NCBI RefSeq assembly: GCF_000952855.1
Contig: NZ_JSVU01000011.1
Coordinates: 1-64,000 of the forward strand
Source: Aequorivita vladivostokensis
Lineage (GTDB): Bacteria > Bacteroidota > Bacteroidia > Flavobacteriales > Flavobacteriaceae
Length of the DNA: 64,000 nucleotides
Direction: 5' to 3'
This document shows positions 46,144 through 54,775 of the stretch, one piece after another (position 1 is the stretch's first letter; every line of letters begins with the position of its first letter). A program made the position numbers and the translations under genes. The notes under the pieces were generated by a model. It was not told the origin of the DNA. It was given only the letters and a program-made list of their open reading frames with translations, and did not search any database.

Positions 46144-47022
46144 TTATAAACTGAGATAATATGCCAATCTATAGAGATCGAAGATAACCAAGGAAGGGCG
46201 GGATGACAAGAGGTTTTTTTCCATCGTCCGACGGAAAATCTTATAAAATTTGGCCGCGGCTGGTTTTAAATGGTATTTTCTCAGGCTTTCGGCCTTTTTT
46301 GACAATGCTGTTTCTTCAGGTTTTATTAAGCCTTGATTAACAAAATTATGTAGGCTTTCTACAGATTCTAATGATTTGCGAAGAAATATTTTACTATTCT
46401 CCAAACCTAGGTGGACTACTGGATTGTCTATGTGAATAACCCCTACATTTTTTGCCTTGGCTTCTAAGGCAAAAAGTGTGTCCTCATGGCGTAAATTTGG
46501 TATTTCTTCGTTAAAACTCAATCTTGAAAATACCGCTTTTTTTATCAAAAAGTTTAATGTTAAAAAGCGTAGATGAGGCTGTTTCTGTCTTTCGGAAACG
46601 GAAAGGGCCTCCCGCTTTTTGCCATATTGCCACCGCAATATTTCTTCTTTCGGAGGTGGGTCTGTTTGGTAGATGATTCCGCCATAAATAATTTCAGTAT
46701 CAATTGTTATGGAAGCTATGTACTTTTCCAAAAAATCATTCCTAATAACTTTTGTGTCTGCATCCAGAAAAAGCAGATTGTCAAACCTGGCATTTTTAGC
46801 CAAGAGATTTCGGATGGCACTTCTGCCTATGTTTTTCTTTAAAATAGAATAGGAGGCATTTGTTAAGTCATTAATAGCCTCATTGGCAGTTACGGGATTT
46901 GGGGAACAATCGTCGTACACATTTATTTCATAAGTTAGGGCTAATTTTTCGGCCTGTTTATGCAAGGATGCCACTAGCGGAAACACATTGTAATTATAAG
47001 TGGGAATAAGGATTGAAATCAT
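46144..47022 (-). CDS. GT2 family glycosyltransferase
   Basis: 292 residues: MISILIPTYNYNVFPLVASL, VYDDCSPN and the metal motif LFLDADTKV (~82-90). It is coupled to the upstream methyltransferase (4-bp ATGA overlap) and lies 12 bp upstream of the next GT2 gene, forming a three-gene minus-strand operon. Confidence 0.9.
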   Translation of the reverse strand: MISILIPTYNYNVFPLVASLHKQAEKLALTYEINVYDDCSPNPVTANEAINDLTNASYSILKKNIGRSAIRNLLAKNARFDNLLFLDADTKVIRNDFLEKYIASITIDTEIIYGGIIYQTDPPPKEEILRWQYGKKREALSVSERQKQPHLRFLTLNFLIKKAVFSRLSFNEEIPNLRHEDTLFALEAKAKNVGVIHIDNPVVHLGLENSKIFLRKSLESVESLHNFVNQGLIKPEETALSKKAESLRKYHLKPAAAKFYKIFRRTMEKNLLSSRPSLVIFDLYRLAYYLSL

Positions 47023-47747
47023 TTGTTTGCAATTAACACGGTTTCTGCCATAAATCCGTAACGTTCGTTTTCTTGAAAAGTTCTGACTTCAACCTTTTGA
47101 AATCCGCTTTCGCACAATCTCTGCTGCAAGCCAGCTACTGAATACGTGCGCACATGGTCTTCCTGCCCAAAAGCTTCCAAACGCTCTTTTGGGGTCTTTT
47201 TTGAAAAATCTTCATAAATGTGGCCCGTCTTAAAAGGAGTTTGGATAAGGCAAGTTCCATTGTTTTTTAAAACGCGGTGCAATTCGGCCATTGCTTTTTT
47301 ATCGTCTTCAATGTGTTCTAAAATATGGTAACAGATTATCAAATCGAAAAAATCTTCTTCCAAGGGAATTTGGGTAATGTCATAATGGTACTCAGCAATA
47401 AATTCATCTTCATAATCGGTGCTGAAATAATCTATATTTTGATTTTTATTCAGCAATCTGTAAATGCTTCGCGAAGGGGAAAAATGAAGCACTTTGCCTT
47501 GGAGTAAATTGTCAGAATTTAAGAGATGATAGAGCCTTCGTGTGCGAGGGCGGCTTCCACAAAAAGGGCAGAGCAGATCGCCATCGGGAATTTTTATGAA
47601 CTTTTTTATACCCCTTGAACACACAGTACACTCATGATTTTTTCCCCGTAAGTGATATGCAAAAATAGAGCGGAAAAAAATCTCGTGTTCAAAAAGTATT
47701 CTTTTTGGGACTATGGACAGTGCTACTTTTTTAAGTGTTTGGTACAT
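47019..47747 (-). CDS. Class I SAM-dependent methyltransferase with N-terminal zinc ribbon
   Basis: About 242 residues from the ATG at 47747 (MYQTLKKVALSIVPKR); the frame extends to 47861 but without support. Four cysteines in CTVCSRG...LLCPFCGSRPR form a probable zinc ribbon. The methyltransferase core has VLHFSPSRS (poor G-x-G loop), FDLIICYHILEHIEDD and LIQTPF. It probably modifies a sugar or glycan intermediate of the locus. Confidence 0.82.
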   Translation of the reverse strand: MYQTLKKVALSIVPKRILFEHEIFFRSIFAYHLRGKNHECTVCSRGIKKFIKIPDGDLLCPFCGSRPRTRRLYHLLNSDNLLQGKVLHFSPSRSIYRLLNKNQNIDYFSTDYEDEFIAEYHYDITQIPLEEDFFDLIICYHILEHIEDDKKAMAELHRVLKNNGTCLIQTPFKTGHIYEDFSKKTPKERLEAFGQEDHVRTYSVAGLQQRLCESGFQKVEVRTFQENERYGFMAETVLIANK

Positions 47748-47864
47748 GCTGCTAAAATACAGCAATCTTTTGGGAAGAAGGAAATTTGTAATTCCATTAA
47801 GGTAAAAATCTTCCTTGTTCAATAATTTCAAAAAGATGTATCTTGTGAAAAAAGTTATCAAATA

Positions 47865-49499
47865 GTGCGCTCCCTTTATATAATCATGCTAAGTATTTTA
47901 TTCTCATTTTCGGGTTATTGCCAGAATGACTCCTGGTTTTACCTGCGTGCACGCGATACTGCCTTTGTACCCACTTTTGAGAAAACTGGAGATTTTTTAT
48001 ATTACTCTGGAAATGATAAATTATTGAAAGCCGCTTTAAAAAATTATAACATTAAAATTTTCAAAAAGACCTGGAAAAACGCTAAAAAACAAAATTTGAA
48101 AAAAACTTTTTTTGTCGTTGCAGATAATCCAGCTTTGATGACCGATTTATTGCAGAACGCTTCCCATCTTTTTGAATTTGGTGAATTGATTGCCGAAGAG
48201 GATAAAAAGATATTTGAGCCCAATGACTATGGGCTCACCAGCACGATTGGAGAAAATTTGGGCGCTCAGGTAAATTTGGATTATTTAGATTTTTTGGAGG
48301 TGCCTAAAGCGTGGTATTACACCACTGGCTCGCGAGATGTTATTATTGGAATATCTGACGGGTCACTGGATTTGGAAGACAAGGAATTTGCCGGAAAAAG
48401 TAAGTCTATCAGAAAATCGAGCTTATCAAACGGTCATGGAATGGGAGTTGCGGAAATTGCCGCAGGCCAGGGAGATAATGCTTATGGCGTACCAGGGGTA
48501 TGTTACGATTGCAGTATTTACGGTACCAGTTATAATCACTTCAGTACATTAGAGCAATTGGTTGAACTTTCGCAGTTGGGTGTTCAGGTAATAAATTGTA
48601 GCTGGGGCTTAACCCGTTATTATGAGACTGCCCAACAGGCTATTTATGAGATGCTGGAGAATGGAACAGTAGTAGTAGCCGTTGGGCACAATGAGCCTTT
48701 TTCTACATCCCACGGAAAACGGGTTTATTATCCTGCCGGATATGACAAGGTTATAGCAGTTTCTTCCGCATCGCATAGATATGAGCATTTTACTGAAAAT
48801 ATTCTGTATTTAGAGGAGAAGAAAATATATTATATAAGGGATATTCGCTATTATGTAGGCCAGACTGGGGGATTTAAGGATAATGATACGACTCAAATTC
48901 CCAAACTTTATCCTATAAGCATCAGCAATTTAAATAAAACAATCGATATAGTGGGGCCAGGCACAGGTATATTTCGATATTCAAAGTTTAAAATGGAAGG
49001 CAAGTTAGAGATGACAGAATTTAATCAAACCTCTATAGTTGCACCTTTGGTATCCGGCACTATCGGCCTCATGTTTTCACTTTATCCCTGTCTTCCCGCG
49101 GAAGAGGTTGAAACCATCCTAAAATTCACTTCTACCAATATAGACGACGTGGAGCCCAACAAACCCTATGCGGGAATGTACGGTGCGGGAATGCTGAATA
49201 CAGGCCGGGCGGTAAAAATGGTTTTCGATATGTTTGCTGAAAAGGAACCCGTGAAAATTGAAAACCAGCGGTTCAGTCGCTGGGATTTTAAACTGACTTC
49301 TATTTCTGAAGTAGTTATGCAAAATCAGAAATTTACTGAAGAAGCAACTTTAAATCTTACCTCAAAAAAGCGAATTGTAATTTCTGAAAATACCGACCTA
49401 AGACCGAACGCGAAAGGGAAAATTCATCTTAAAATTGACCCAACGCTCAAAAAGGAATGCGAATTGCAGCTGCGCGACCCGAGCATTTTGAATGATTGA
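47865..49499 (+). CDS. Secreted subtilisin-like (S8) serine protease
   Basis: 544 residues, probably from GTG at 47865 because MRSLYIIMLSILFSFSGYCQ then forms a positively charged signal peptide; the ATG at 47886 would lack this. A propeptide-like region spans about 25-140. The triad is visible as Asp165 (GISDGS), His191 (NGHGMGVAEIAAG) and Ser390 (NQTSIVAPLVSG). The oxyanion-hole Asn of the usual AAGN motif is replaced by His275 in VAVGHN, with Asn one residue later. A C-terminal ~90 residues of unknown fold follows, without a clear T9SS domain. Confidence 0.88.
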   Translation: MRSLYIIMLSILFSFSGYCQNDSWFYLRARDTAFVPTFEKTGDFLYYSGNDKLLKAALKNYNIKIFKKTWKNAKKQNLKKTFFVVADNPALMTDLLQNASHLFEFGELIAEEDKKIFEPNDYGLTSTIGENLGAQVNLDYLDFLEVPKAWYYTTGSRDVIIGISDGSLDLEDKEFAGKSKSIRKSSLSNGHGMGVAEIAAGQGDNAYGVPGVCYDCSIYGTSYNHFSTLEQLVELSQLGVQVINCSWGLTRYYETAQQAIYEMLENGTVVVAVGHNEPFSTSHGKRVYYPAGYDKVIAVSSASHRYEHFTENILYLEEKKIYYIRDIRYYVGQTGGFKDNDTTQIPKLYPISISNLNKTIDIVGPGTGIFRYSKFKMEGKLEMTEFNQTSIVAPLVSGTIGLMFSLYPCLPAEEVETILKFTSTNIDDVEPNKPYAGMYGAGMLNTGRAVKMVFDMFAEKEPVKIENQRFSRWDFKLTSISEVVMQNQKFTEEATLNLTSKKRIVISENTDLRPNAKGKIHLKIDPTLKKECELQLRDPSILND

Positions 49500-49551
49500 A
49501 AGTTAATTGGAAGGTTTTGGACAATGACTTTTGGAACCAGAGTTTCTGTAA

Positions 49552-49590
49552 ACTGCGACTGCGACTGAAAACTGCGACTGAAAACTGAAC
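49552..49590. repeat. Tandem GCGACTGAAAACT repeats, copy 1
   Basis: Repeated GCGACTGAAAACT units sit between the convergent S8 protease and ftsE genes. The same unit, inverted and direct, recurs at 59928-59978. Confidence 0.6.
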
Positions 49591-49599
49591 TACTTATTT

Positions 49600-50283
49600 T
49601 CAAACCGTTTTCTGAACTACTTCAAAAATCTGGTTTTCATCACATTTTAAGGTTTTGGAAGGATACTTCAGCAACAGGGCATAATCGTGTGTTGCCATTA
49701 AGATGGTGTTGCCGTTTTTATTTATCTCACGTAAAACTTCCATTACTTCCACGCTCGTTTGTGGGTCTAGGTTTCCCGTAGGCTCATCTGCGAGAATAAG
49801 TTCAGGATCGTTCAAAAGAGCACGTGCAATGGCAACACGTTGCTGCTCCCCGCCCGAAAGTTGGTAAGGGTATTTAAAGGCTTTGGTTTTCATATCTACC
49901 TTGTCCAATACCTCGTTTATCTTGCTTTCCATCGCAGCTTTGTCCTTCCAACCGGTGGCCGTCAAAACAAAATTTAGATTGTCGCGCACCGTGCGATCGT
50001 TCAAAAGTTTAAAATCCTGAAAAACCACGCCCAATTTCCTGCGTAAAAAAGGAATATCCTTTTCTTTTAAGGTAGCCAAATCATATCCAACAATAGTGCC
50101 TTCGCCTTCCTGCAGTGGAAGATCGCCGTAAAGCGTTTTCATAAAACTACTTTTTCCCGTTCCCGTTTTTCCGATTAAATAGACAAATTCGCCTTTTTCC
50201 ACTGAAACGGAAACATCCGAAAGAACTAGGTTGTCGCCTTGATAAATGGAAGCATCTTTTAAAAATAGTACGGTATCGGCCAT
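49600..50283 (-). CDS. ftsE: Cell-division ATP-binding protein FtsE
   Basis: 227-residue ABC ATPase: Walker [10 protein letters not shown] (~37-45), signature [15 protein letters not shown] (~142-156), Walker [14 protein letters not shown]. The [15 protein letters not shown] start, [11 protein letters not shown] and [14 protein letters not shown] fit FtsE, which with FtsX signals to peptidoglycan hydrolases at the division site. ftsX is not adjacent, as is common in this phylum. Confidence 0.88.
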   Translation of the reverse strand: MADTVLFLKDASIYQGDNLVLSDVSVSVEKGEFVYLIGKTGTGKSSFMKTLYGDLPLQEGEGTIVGYDLATLKEKDIPFLRRKLGVVFQDFKLLNDRTVRDNLNFVLTATGWKDKAAMESKINEVLDKVDMKTKAFKYPYQLSGGEQQRVAIARALLNDPELILADEPTGNLDPQTSVEVMEVLREINKNGNTILMATHDYALLLKYPSKTLKCDENQIFEVVQKTV

Positions 50284-50361
50284 TGGAATTATAGATTTAC
50301 GATTTCGATTTCAAAAGTAATTTGAATTACTTCAAACTGCAACTGATTACTGCCAACATAT

Positions 50362-50832
50362 TTACTTTTCTGAATTTTTTTCTTTCAATGCATCAATCTC
50401 CTTTTGCTGCTGAAGGGTGTAAAGCGTCAATTCCTCAATTTTTTGAAGCAAAATCAAGTTCATTTCTTTTAGTGAAATTCCCTCCGTCCGCATCGTTTCG
50501 GCAGAAGGCACATTTGGCAGATGATTGTTTTCTTTTAAAAATGCTTCCAATTCTTCCAAAGAAATCAAACTGTATTCCGGCATCATTTCTGAAATACCGT
50601 TGAAATAGTTTTCAAAAACATAATCCGGAGCAACGGCACCGTCGAGATCTACCAAAACTTCCTGAGTGTGGATTTTTCCTTTTACGGTCAACAGTTCGTC
50701 GGGATTTGTGGTGCCAATTCCAATCTTTCCATCTTTCTCCGAAAGGTTTTTGAATGGGTTGCGCTGGGCGGTGGCTGAAAAACAAAACAGCAGAACAATT
50801 GCAATTACGATTTTGGGTAACAATTTTTTCAT
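50362..50832 (-). CDS. Exported tail-fibre-like protein with C-terminal coiled coil
   Basis: 156 residues with a signal peptide (MKKLLPKIVIAIVLLFCFSATAQ) and the DGKIGIGTTNPDELLTVKGKI motif of phage-tail-fibre/S74-like proteins common in Bacteroidota. The NNHLPNVPSAETM segment comes before a C-terminal coiled coil (EMNLILLQKIEELTLYTLQQ). It is truncated relative to full-length members, retaining only the last repeat. Function unknown, likely surface or extracellular. Confidence 0.75.
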   Translation of the reverse strand: MKKLLPKIVIAIVLLFCFSATAQRNPFKNLSEKDGKIGIGTTNPDELLTVKGKIHTQEVLVDLDGAVAPDYVFENYFNGISEMMPEYSLISLEELEAFLKENNHLPNVPSAETMRTEGISLKEMNLILLQKIEELTLYTLQQQKEIDALKEKNSEK

Positions 50833-50924
50833 GACGAATAATTTTTATAAAAATAGGGGTTATTTTTTGAATCAAACATTTTTGATTTTTACCATCGCAA
50901 ACGCAAACGCAAACAATAACAATA

Positions 50925-50954
50925 GATAGAGACAAGGCATGCCTTGTCTCTATC
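50925..50954. repeat. Perfect 30-bp palindrome (REP-like) beside the RAYT gene
   Basis: Arms GATAGAGACAAGGCA and its exact complement meet without a loop. It lies 22 bp beyond the stop of the tyrosine-transposase gene, as expected for a REP/BIME element mobilised by RAYT proteins. No second copy was found in this window. Confidence 0.7.
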
Positions 50955-50976
50955 AATCAATCAATTAATCCATGCG

Positions 50977-51507
50977 TTAATTATTGAATTTATCGCCCCG
51001 CCAATTCTGCGGATTTTTGATAATATAATTTTCAATTCGGTTATATTCCGCGTGGTTGCGAATAATATGGTCGTGAAACCCCGCCTGCCAACCATTTTCT
51101 ATTTCCAATCGGTTGGCGTGGCGCGTAACCGCCGATTTATACGAACCCACGATGGACGAAATGGTGTTTTTTCCGATATTTTGGAACCGTGTTTTCCCCG
51201 GGGATATTGGTTGCCCCGTATTAACCGGGTTATCCGGTTTATCAATCAATAAAATCCCGTGAATATGATTGGGCATAACCACAAATTCGCCCAACGAAAC
51301 GAATTTTGAATGATTTGGAATTTCATGCCACAAAATATCAACAATAACCCCCAACGATGAAAAAACCATTTTCCCATTCGTTATTTCCCCAAAATAATGA
51401 TTCCTGTTTTTGGTGCAAATGGTTATAAAATAGGCGCCGTTCCAGCCGTAGTCCCACCATTGGGCGCGGATGGATTCAATTCTATATTTTCCCCTAAATT
51501 TCGCCAC
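50977..51507 (-). CDS. REP-associated tyrosine transposase (RAYT, Y1 family)
   Basis: 176 residues of the Y1-transposase fold: GAYFITICTKNRNHYFG, the HUH pair in MPNHIHGIL (His81, His83) and the catalytic Tyr161 in ENYIIKNP. These domesticated relatives of IS200/IS605 enzymes cut single-stranded palindromes. A perfect palindrome lies immediately downstream. No terminal repeats or cargo are visible, so it is a single-gene RAYT and not an active insertion sequence. Confidence 0.9.
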   Translation of the reverse strand: MAKFRGKYRIESIRAQWWDYGWNGAYFITICTKNRNHYFGEITNGKMVFSSLGVIVDILWHEIPNHSKFVSLGEFVVMPNHIHGILLIDKPDNPVNTGQPISPGKTRFQNIGKNTISSIVGSYKSAVTRHANRLEIENGWQAGFHDHIIRNHAEYNRIENYIIKNPQNWRGDKFNN

Positions 51508-51726
51508 TTTTCAATTGACATTCAAATCTTTGAAATGAAATTCTAATTCTTAAAAATAAAGAATATTTGCATAAAAATCTGAAATGTAATTTATTGCCAT
51601 TTGTAGCGTTATATTCCTAAGAAAATCCACCAAAAAACCATTCGTTAATTAAACCTTAAAAATTTACAGTATCGCCGAAAGCTACATTTAAAGTTAAATA
51701 TCTTTACGCCACAAAAACTGTAAATA

Positions 51727-54700
51727 ATGATAAAGAATTTTCTTGTTTTTTCACTTATCCTATTCCTTTCATTTTCGTCCTTTTCACAGCAAACAGCGGT
51801 CTTTACAAATGACCTTGCCGATTTCAACCAAGCGCTGGAATTATATAACAACGGGCAGTTTTTAGCCGCGCAAAGTCTTTTTGACAAAATAAAAAACAGC
51901 AGCGAAGACGAAACCGTGCAGAGCGATTGTGCCTATTATATTGCCAATGCGGCGGTGAGATTGAACCAGCAAAACGCCGACCAGTTGATGGAGGAATTTG
52001 TGGAGAAATATCCCACGAGTTTGAAGCGAAATTCTGCATTTATAGATGTCGCAAACTATTATTTCGAAAACGGAAAATATTCACATGCCCAAAAGTGGTA
52101 CGATAAGGTTGATACTTCAAATTTAAGTCGAAGTGAGCAGGAAAGTTTCAATTTCAATAACGGATACGTCTATTTTAAGGCGAAGCGATATGACGAGGCG
52201 AAAAACTATTTCAACAAGGTTTCCACTTCGCAGAAATATGGCTCGCAGGCGAAGTATTATCTGGGTTTTATCGCTTACGAAGGCGACGATTATGAGGAAG
52301 CCAACAAAAATTTTGAGGAAGTAAAAGGCGAGGAGCGCTATTCCGAAGACCTTAGTTATTACCAAGCCGATATGAATTTCAAACTCGGCAATTTCGAAAA
52401 GGCCATCGAAATGGGGAAGGAGCAATTTGATAAATCCAGCCCGCAGGAAAAAAGCCAACTTTCAAAAATTATTGGTGAGAGCTATTTTAACCTTGGCCAA
52501 TATGCCGAAGCCATACCTTATTTAAAGGAATACAAGGGTTTTCGCGGCAAATGGAACAATACCGATTACTACCAATTGGGCTATGCCTATTACAAACAGG
52601 GCGATTACGAAAGTGCCATTGGCGAGTTCAACAAAATTGTGGACGGAAGAAACGCCGTGGCCCAAAACGCCTATTACCATTTGGCGGAAAGTTATCTGGA
52701 ACTCGACAAAAAGCAGGAAGCGCTGAACGCTTTTAAAAATGCTTCGGAAATGGATTTCAGTGCCGAAATTCAGGAAGATGCTTATTTGAATTACGCAAAA
52801 CTGAGCTACGAAATTGGGAACAGCTACAAAAGCACGCCGCAGGTTTTGCTTTCCTTTATTGAAAAATACCCAAACAACGTCAATAATGATGAGTTGAAAC
52901 GATTGTTGATCGACAGTTACATCACTTCAAAAAATTACAAAGAGGCGTTGGATTTGCTGGAAAACAACAAAAACTTTGCTGATGAAGCGGCCTATCAAAA
53001 AGTTGCTTTTTACCGTGGAATTGAATTGTACAATGAAGCCGATTACTATGAAGCGATTTCGTTTTTTGACAAAAGCCTGAAATATCCCAAAAACCAGGAT
53101 TTTAATGCGCGCGCGACCTATTGGAAAGCTGAGAGCGATTACCAGCTCTCAAATTTTGAAAAATCGTTGGCGGGCTATAAAAAGTTTGCGCAAATGCCGG
53201 GCGCACAGAACACTTCGGAATATAAAAATTTGAAATACAATTTGGCGTACAACCAGTTCAAACTTAAAAATTATACTGAAGCCATTTCAAACTTCAAAAG
53301 TTACGTCAGTTCTTCTTCCGCTGAAACCGTCCGAAAAAAGGATGCATTACTGCGATTGGGCGATAGCTATTTCGTGACAAGCCAATATTGGCCCGCAATG
53401 GAAAATTACAACGCCGCAATCGATTTGGGCGGCGATAACGATTATGCGCAGTTTCAAAAAGCCATCAGCTATGGTTTTGTGGACCGAAGCGAAAAGAAAA
53501 TCGAGGAACTGATTGCCTTCATAAAAAAATATCATAAATCCGTTTACCGCGACGATGCCTTGTATGAATTGGGAAATACCTACGTGGCGCAAAACAGGAC
53601 CAACGAAGCGATTTCGGCTTACGACCAATTGGTCCGCGATATTCCGAACAGCGGTTTTGTTTCAAAAGCACTGTTGAAAAAGGCGTTGATTTATGAAAAT
53701 GCCGGAAAAAGCAACGAAGCGCTGACTATATTTAAACGGGTAACAAAGGATTTCCCAAGCACGCCCGAAGCGTTGCAAGCGGTTTCTTCGGCAAAACTCA
53801 TTTATATAGATCAGGGCAATGTTGACGAATACGCCCGCTGGGTAAAAACCTTGGATTACGTACAAGTGGGCGACACCGAACTTGACGACGCGGCTTATGC
53901 AGCGGCAGAACAGCCATATTTGGAAAACAAACAGAGTCAGGCGCAGAGCCGTTTTGAGGATTATTTGCAGCAATTTCCCAATGGTCTGCACGCCCGAAAT
54001 GCGCATTTCTATTTGGGACAGATTTATTTCGCTGACGGAAGAAGCGATCAAGCCATTCCGCATTTTGAATATGTTGTGAACCGCGAGCGAAGCGAATTTA
54101 CCGAACAGGCTTTGGCGCGGGTTTCAGAATTGTATTTGGGTAAAAAGGATTACCAAAACGCTTTAACATATTTAACCCGTTTGGAAACCGAAGCCGATTT
54201 TCCGCAGAACATCATTTTCGCGCAGACCAACAGTATGAAGGCTTCGTATGAATTGAAACAATATTCCGAAGCAGTAAATTATGCCGAAAAAGTACTTCAG
54301 AATTCAAAAATTGACAACTCCATAAAAAGTGATGCGCAAGTGATTATTGCTCGTTCGGCGATGAAAACCAACAATGAAGCAAAAGCAAAAACCGCTTACG
54401 CAGAAGCCCAAAAAATCGCTACCGGACAGCTAGCTGCCGAAGCACTTTATTTCGATGCTTATTTCAAAAATAAGGAAGGAAATTTTGAAGGCTCAAATGC
54501 TTCCGTGCAGAAATTGGCGAAGGATTATTCGGGCTATAAACTCTACGGCGCTAAAGGTTTGGTGCTGATGGCGAAGAATTTTTACGCTTTGAAGGATGCG
54601 TACCAAGCGACCTATATTTTGGAAAGTGTGACCAAAAATTTCACAGATTTCCCAGAGGTAGTTGAAGAAGCAAAAACAGAACTCGCAGTAATTAAAAATG

Positions 54701-54744
54701 CGGAGGCAAAAACCAATTCTTCCGTTGAAACCGGCGGAAACTAA
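51727..54744 (+). CDS. Large exported TPR protein
   Basis: 1005 residues with a signal peptide (MIKNFLVFSLILFLSFSSFSQQ) and more than a dozen TPR-like repeats (such as QALELYNNGQFLAAQSLF, YYQLGYAYYKQGDYESAIGEF, AYYHLAESYLELDKKQEALNAF) along almost the whole length. TPRs mediate protein contacts; its export suggests a periplasmic scaffold. It lies 31 bp upstream of a barrel protein, with which it is probably cotranscribed and possibly partnered. Confidence 0.88.
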   Translation: MIKNFLVFSLILFLSFSSFSQQTAVFTNDLADFNQALELYNNGQFLAAQSLFDKIKNSSEDETVQSDCAYYIANAAVRLNQQNADQLMEEFVEKYPTSLKRNSAFIDVANYYFENGKYSHAQKWYDKVDTSNLSRSEQESFNFNNGYVYFKAKRYDEAKNYFNKVSTSQKYGSQAKYYLGFIAYEGDDYEEANKNFEEVKGEERYSEDLSYYQADMNFKLGNFEKAIEMGKEQFDKSSPQEKSQLSKIIGESYFNLGQYAEAIPYLKEYKGFRGKWNNTDYYQLGYAYYKQGDYESAIGEFNKIVDGRNAVAQNAYYHLAESYLELDKKQEALNAFKNASEMDFSAEIQEDAYLNYAKLSYEIGNSYKSTPQVLLSFIEKYPNNVNNDELKRLLIDSYITSKNYKEALDLLENNKNFADEAAYQKVAFYRGIELYNEADYYEAISFFDKSLKYPKNQDFNARATYWKAESDYQLSNFEKSLAGYKKFAQMPGAQNTSEYKNLKYNLAYNQFKLKNYTEAISNFKSYVSSSSAETVRKKDALLRLGDSYFVTSQYWPAMENYNAAIDLGGDNDYAQFQKAISYGFVDRSEKKIEELIAFIKKYHKSVYRDDALYELGNTYVAQNRTNEAISAYDQLVRDIPNSGFVSKALLKKALIYENAGKSNEALTIFKRVTKDFPSTPEALQAVSSAKLIYIDQGNVDEYARWVKTLDYVQVGDTELDDAAYAAAEQPYLENKQSQAQSRFEDYLQQFPNGLHARNAHFYLGQIYFADGRSDQAIPHFEYVVNRERSEFTEQALARVSELYLGKKDYQNALTYLTRLETEADFPQNIIFAQTNSMKASYELKQYSEAVNYAEKVLQNSKIDNSIKSDAQVIIARSAMKTNNEAKAKTAYAEAQKIATGQLAAEALYFDAYFKNKEGNFEGSNASVQKLAKDYSGYKLYGAKGLVLMAKNFYALKDAYQATYILESVTKNFTDFPEVVEEAKTELAVIKNAEAKTNSSVETGGN

Positions 54745-54775
54745 GCAATTATTTTAAAACGATATTACTATAAAT

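Noticed and set aside
47748-47861. N-terminal extension of the methyltransferase
   Set aside because: It overlaps the promoter region of the divergent protease gene and adds no recognisable sequence; the ATG at 47747 fits better.
49552-49590. Short tandem repeats resembling a CRISPR fragment
   Set aside because: The units are contiguous without spacers, and no cas genes are present.
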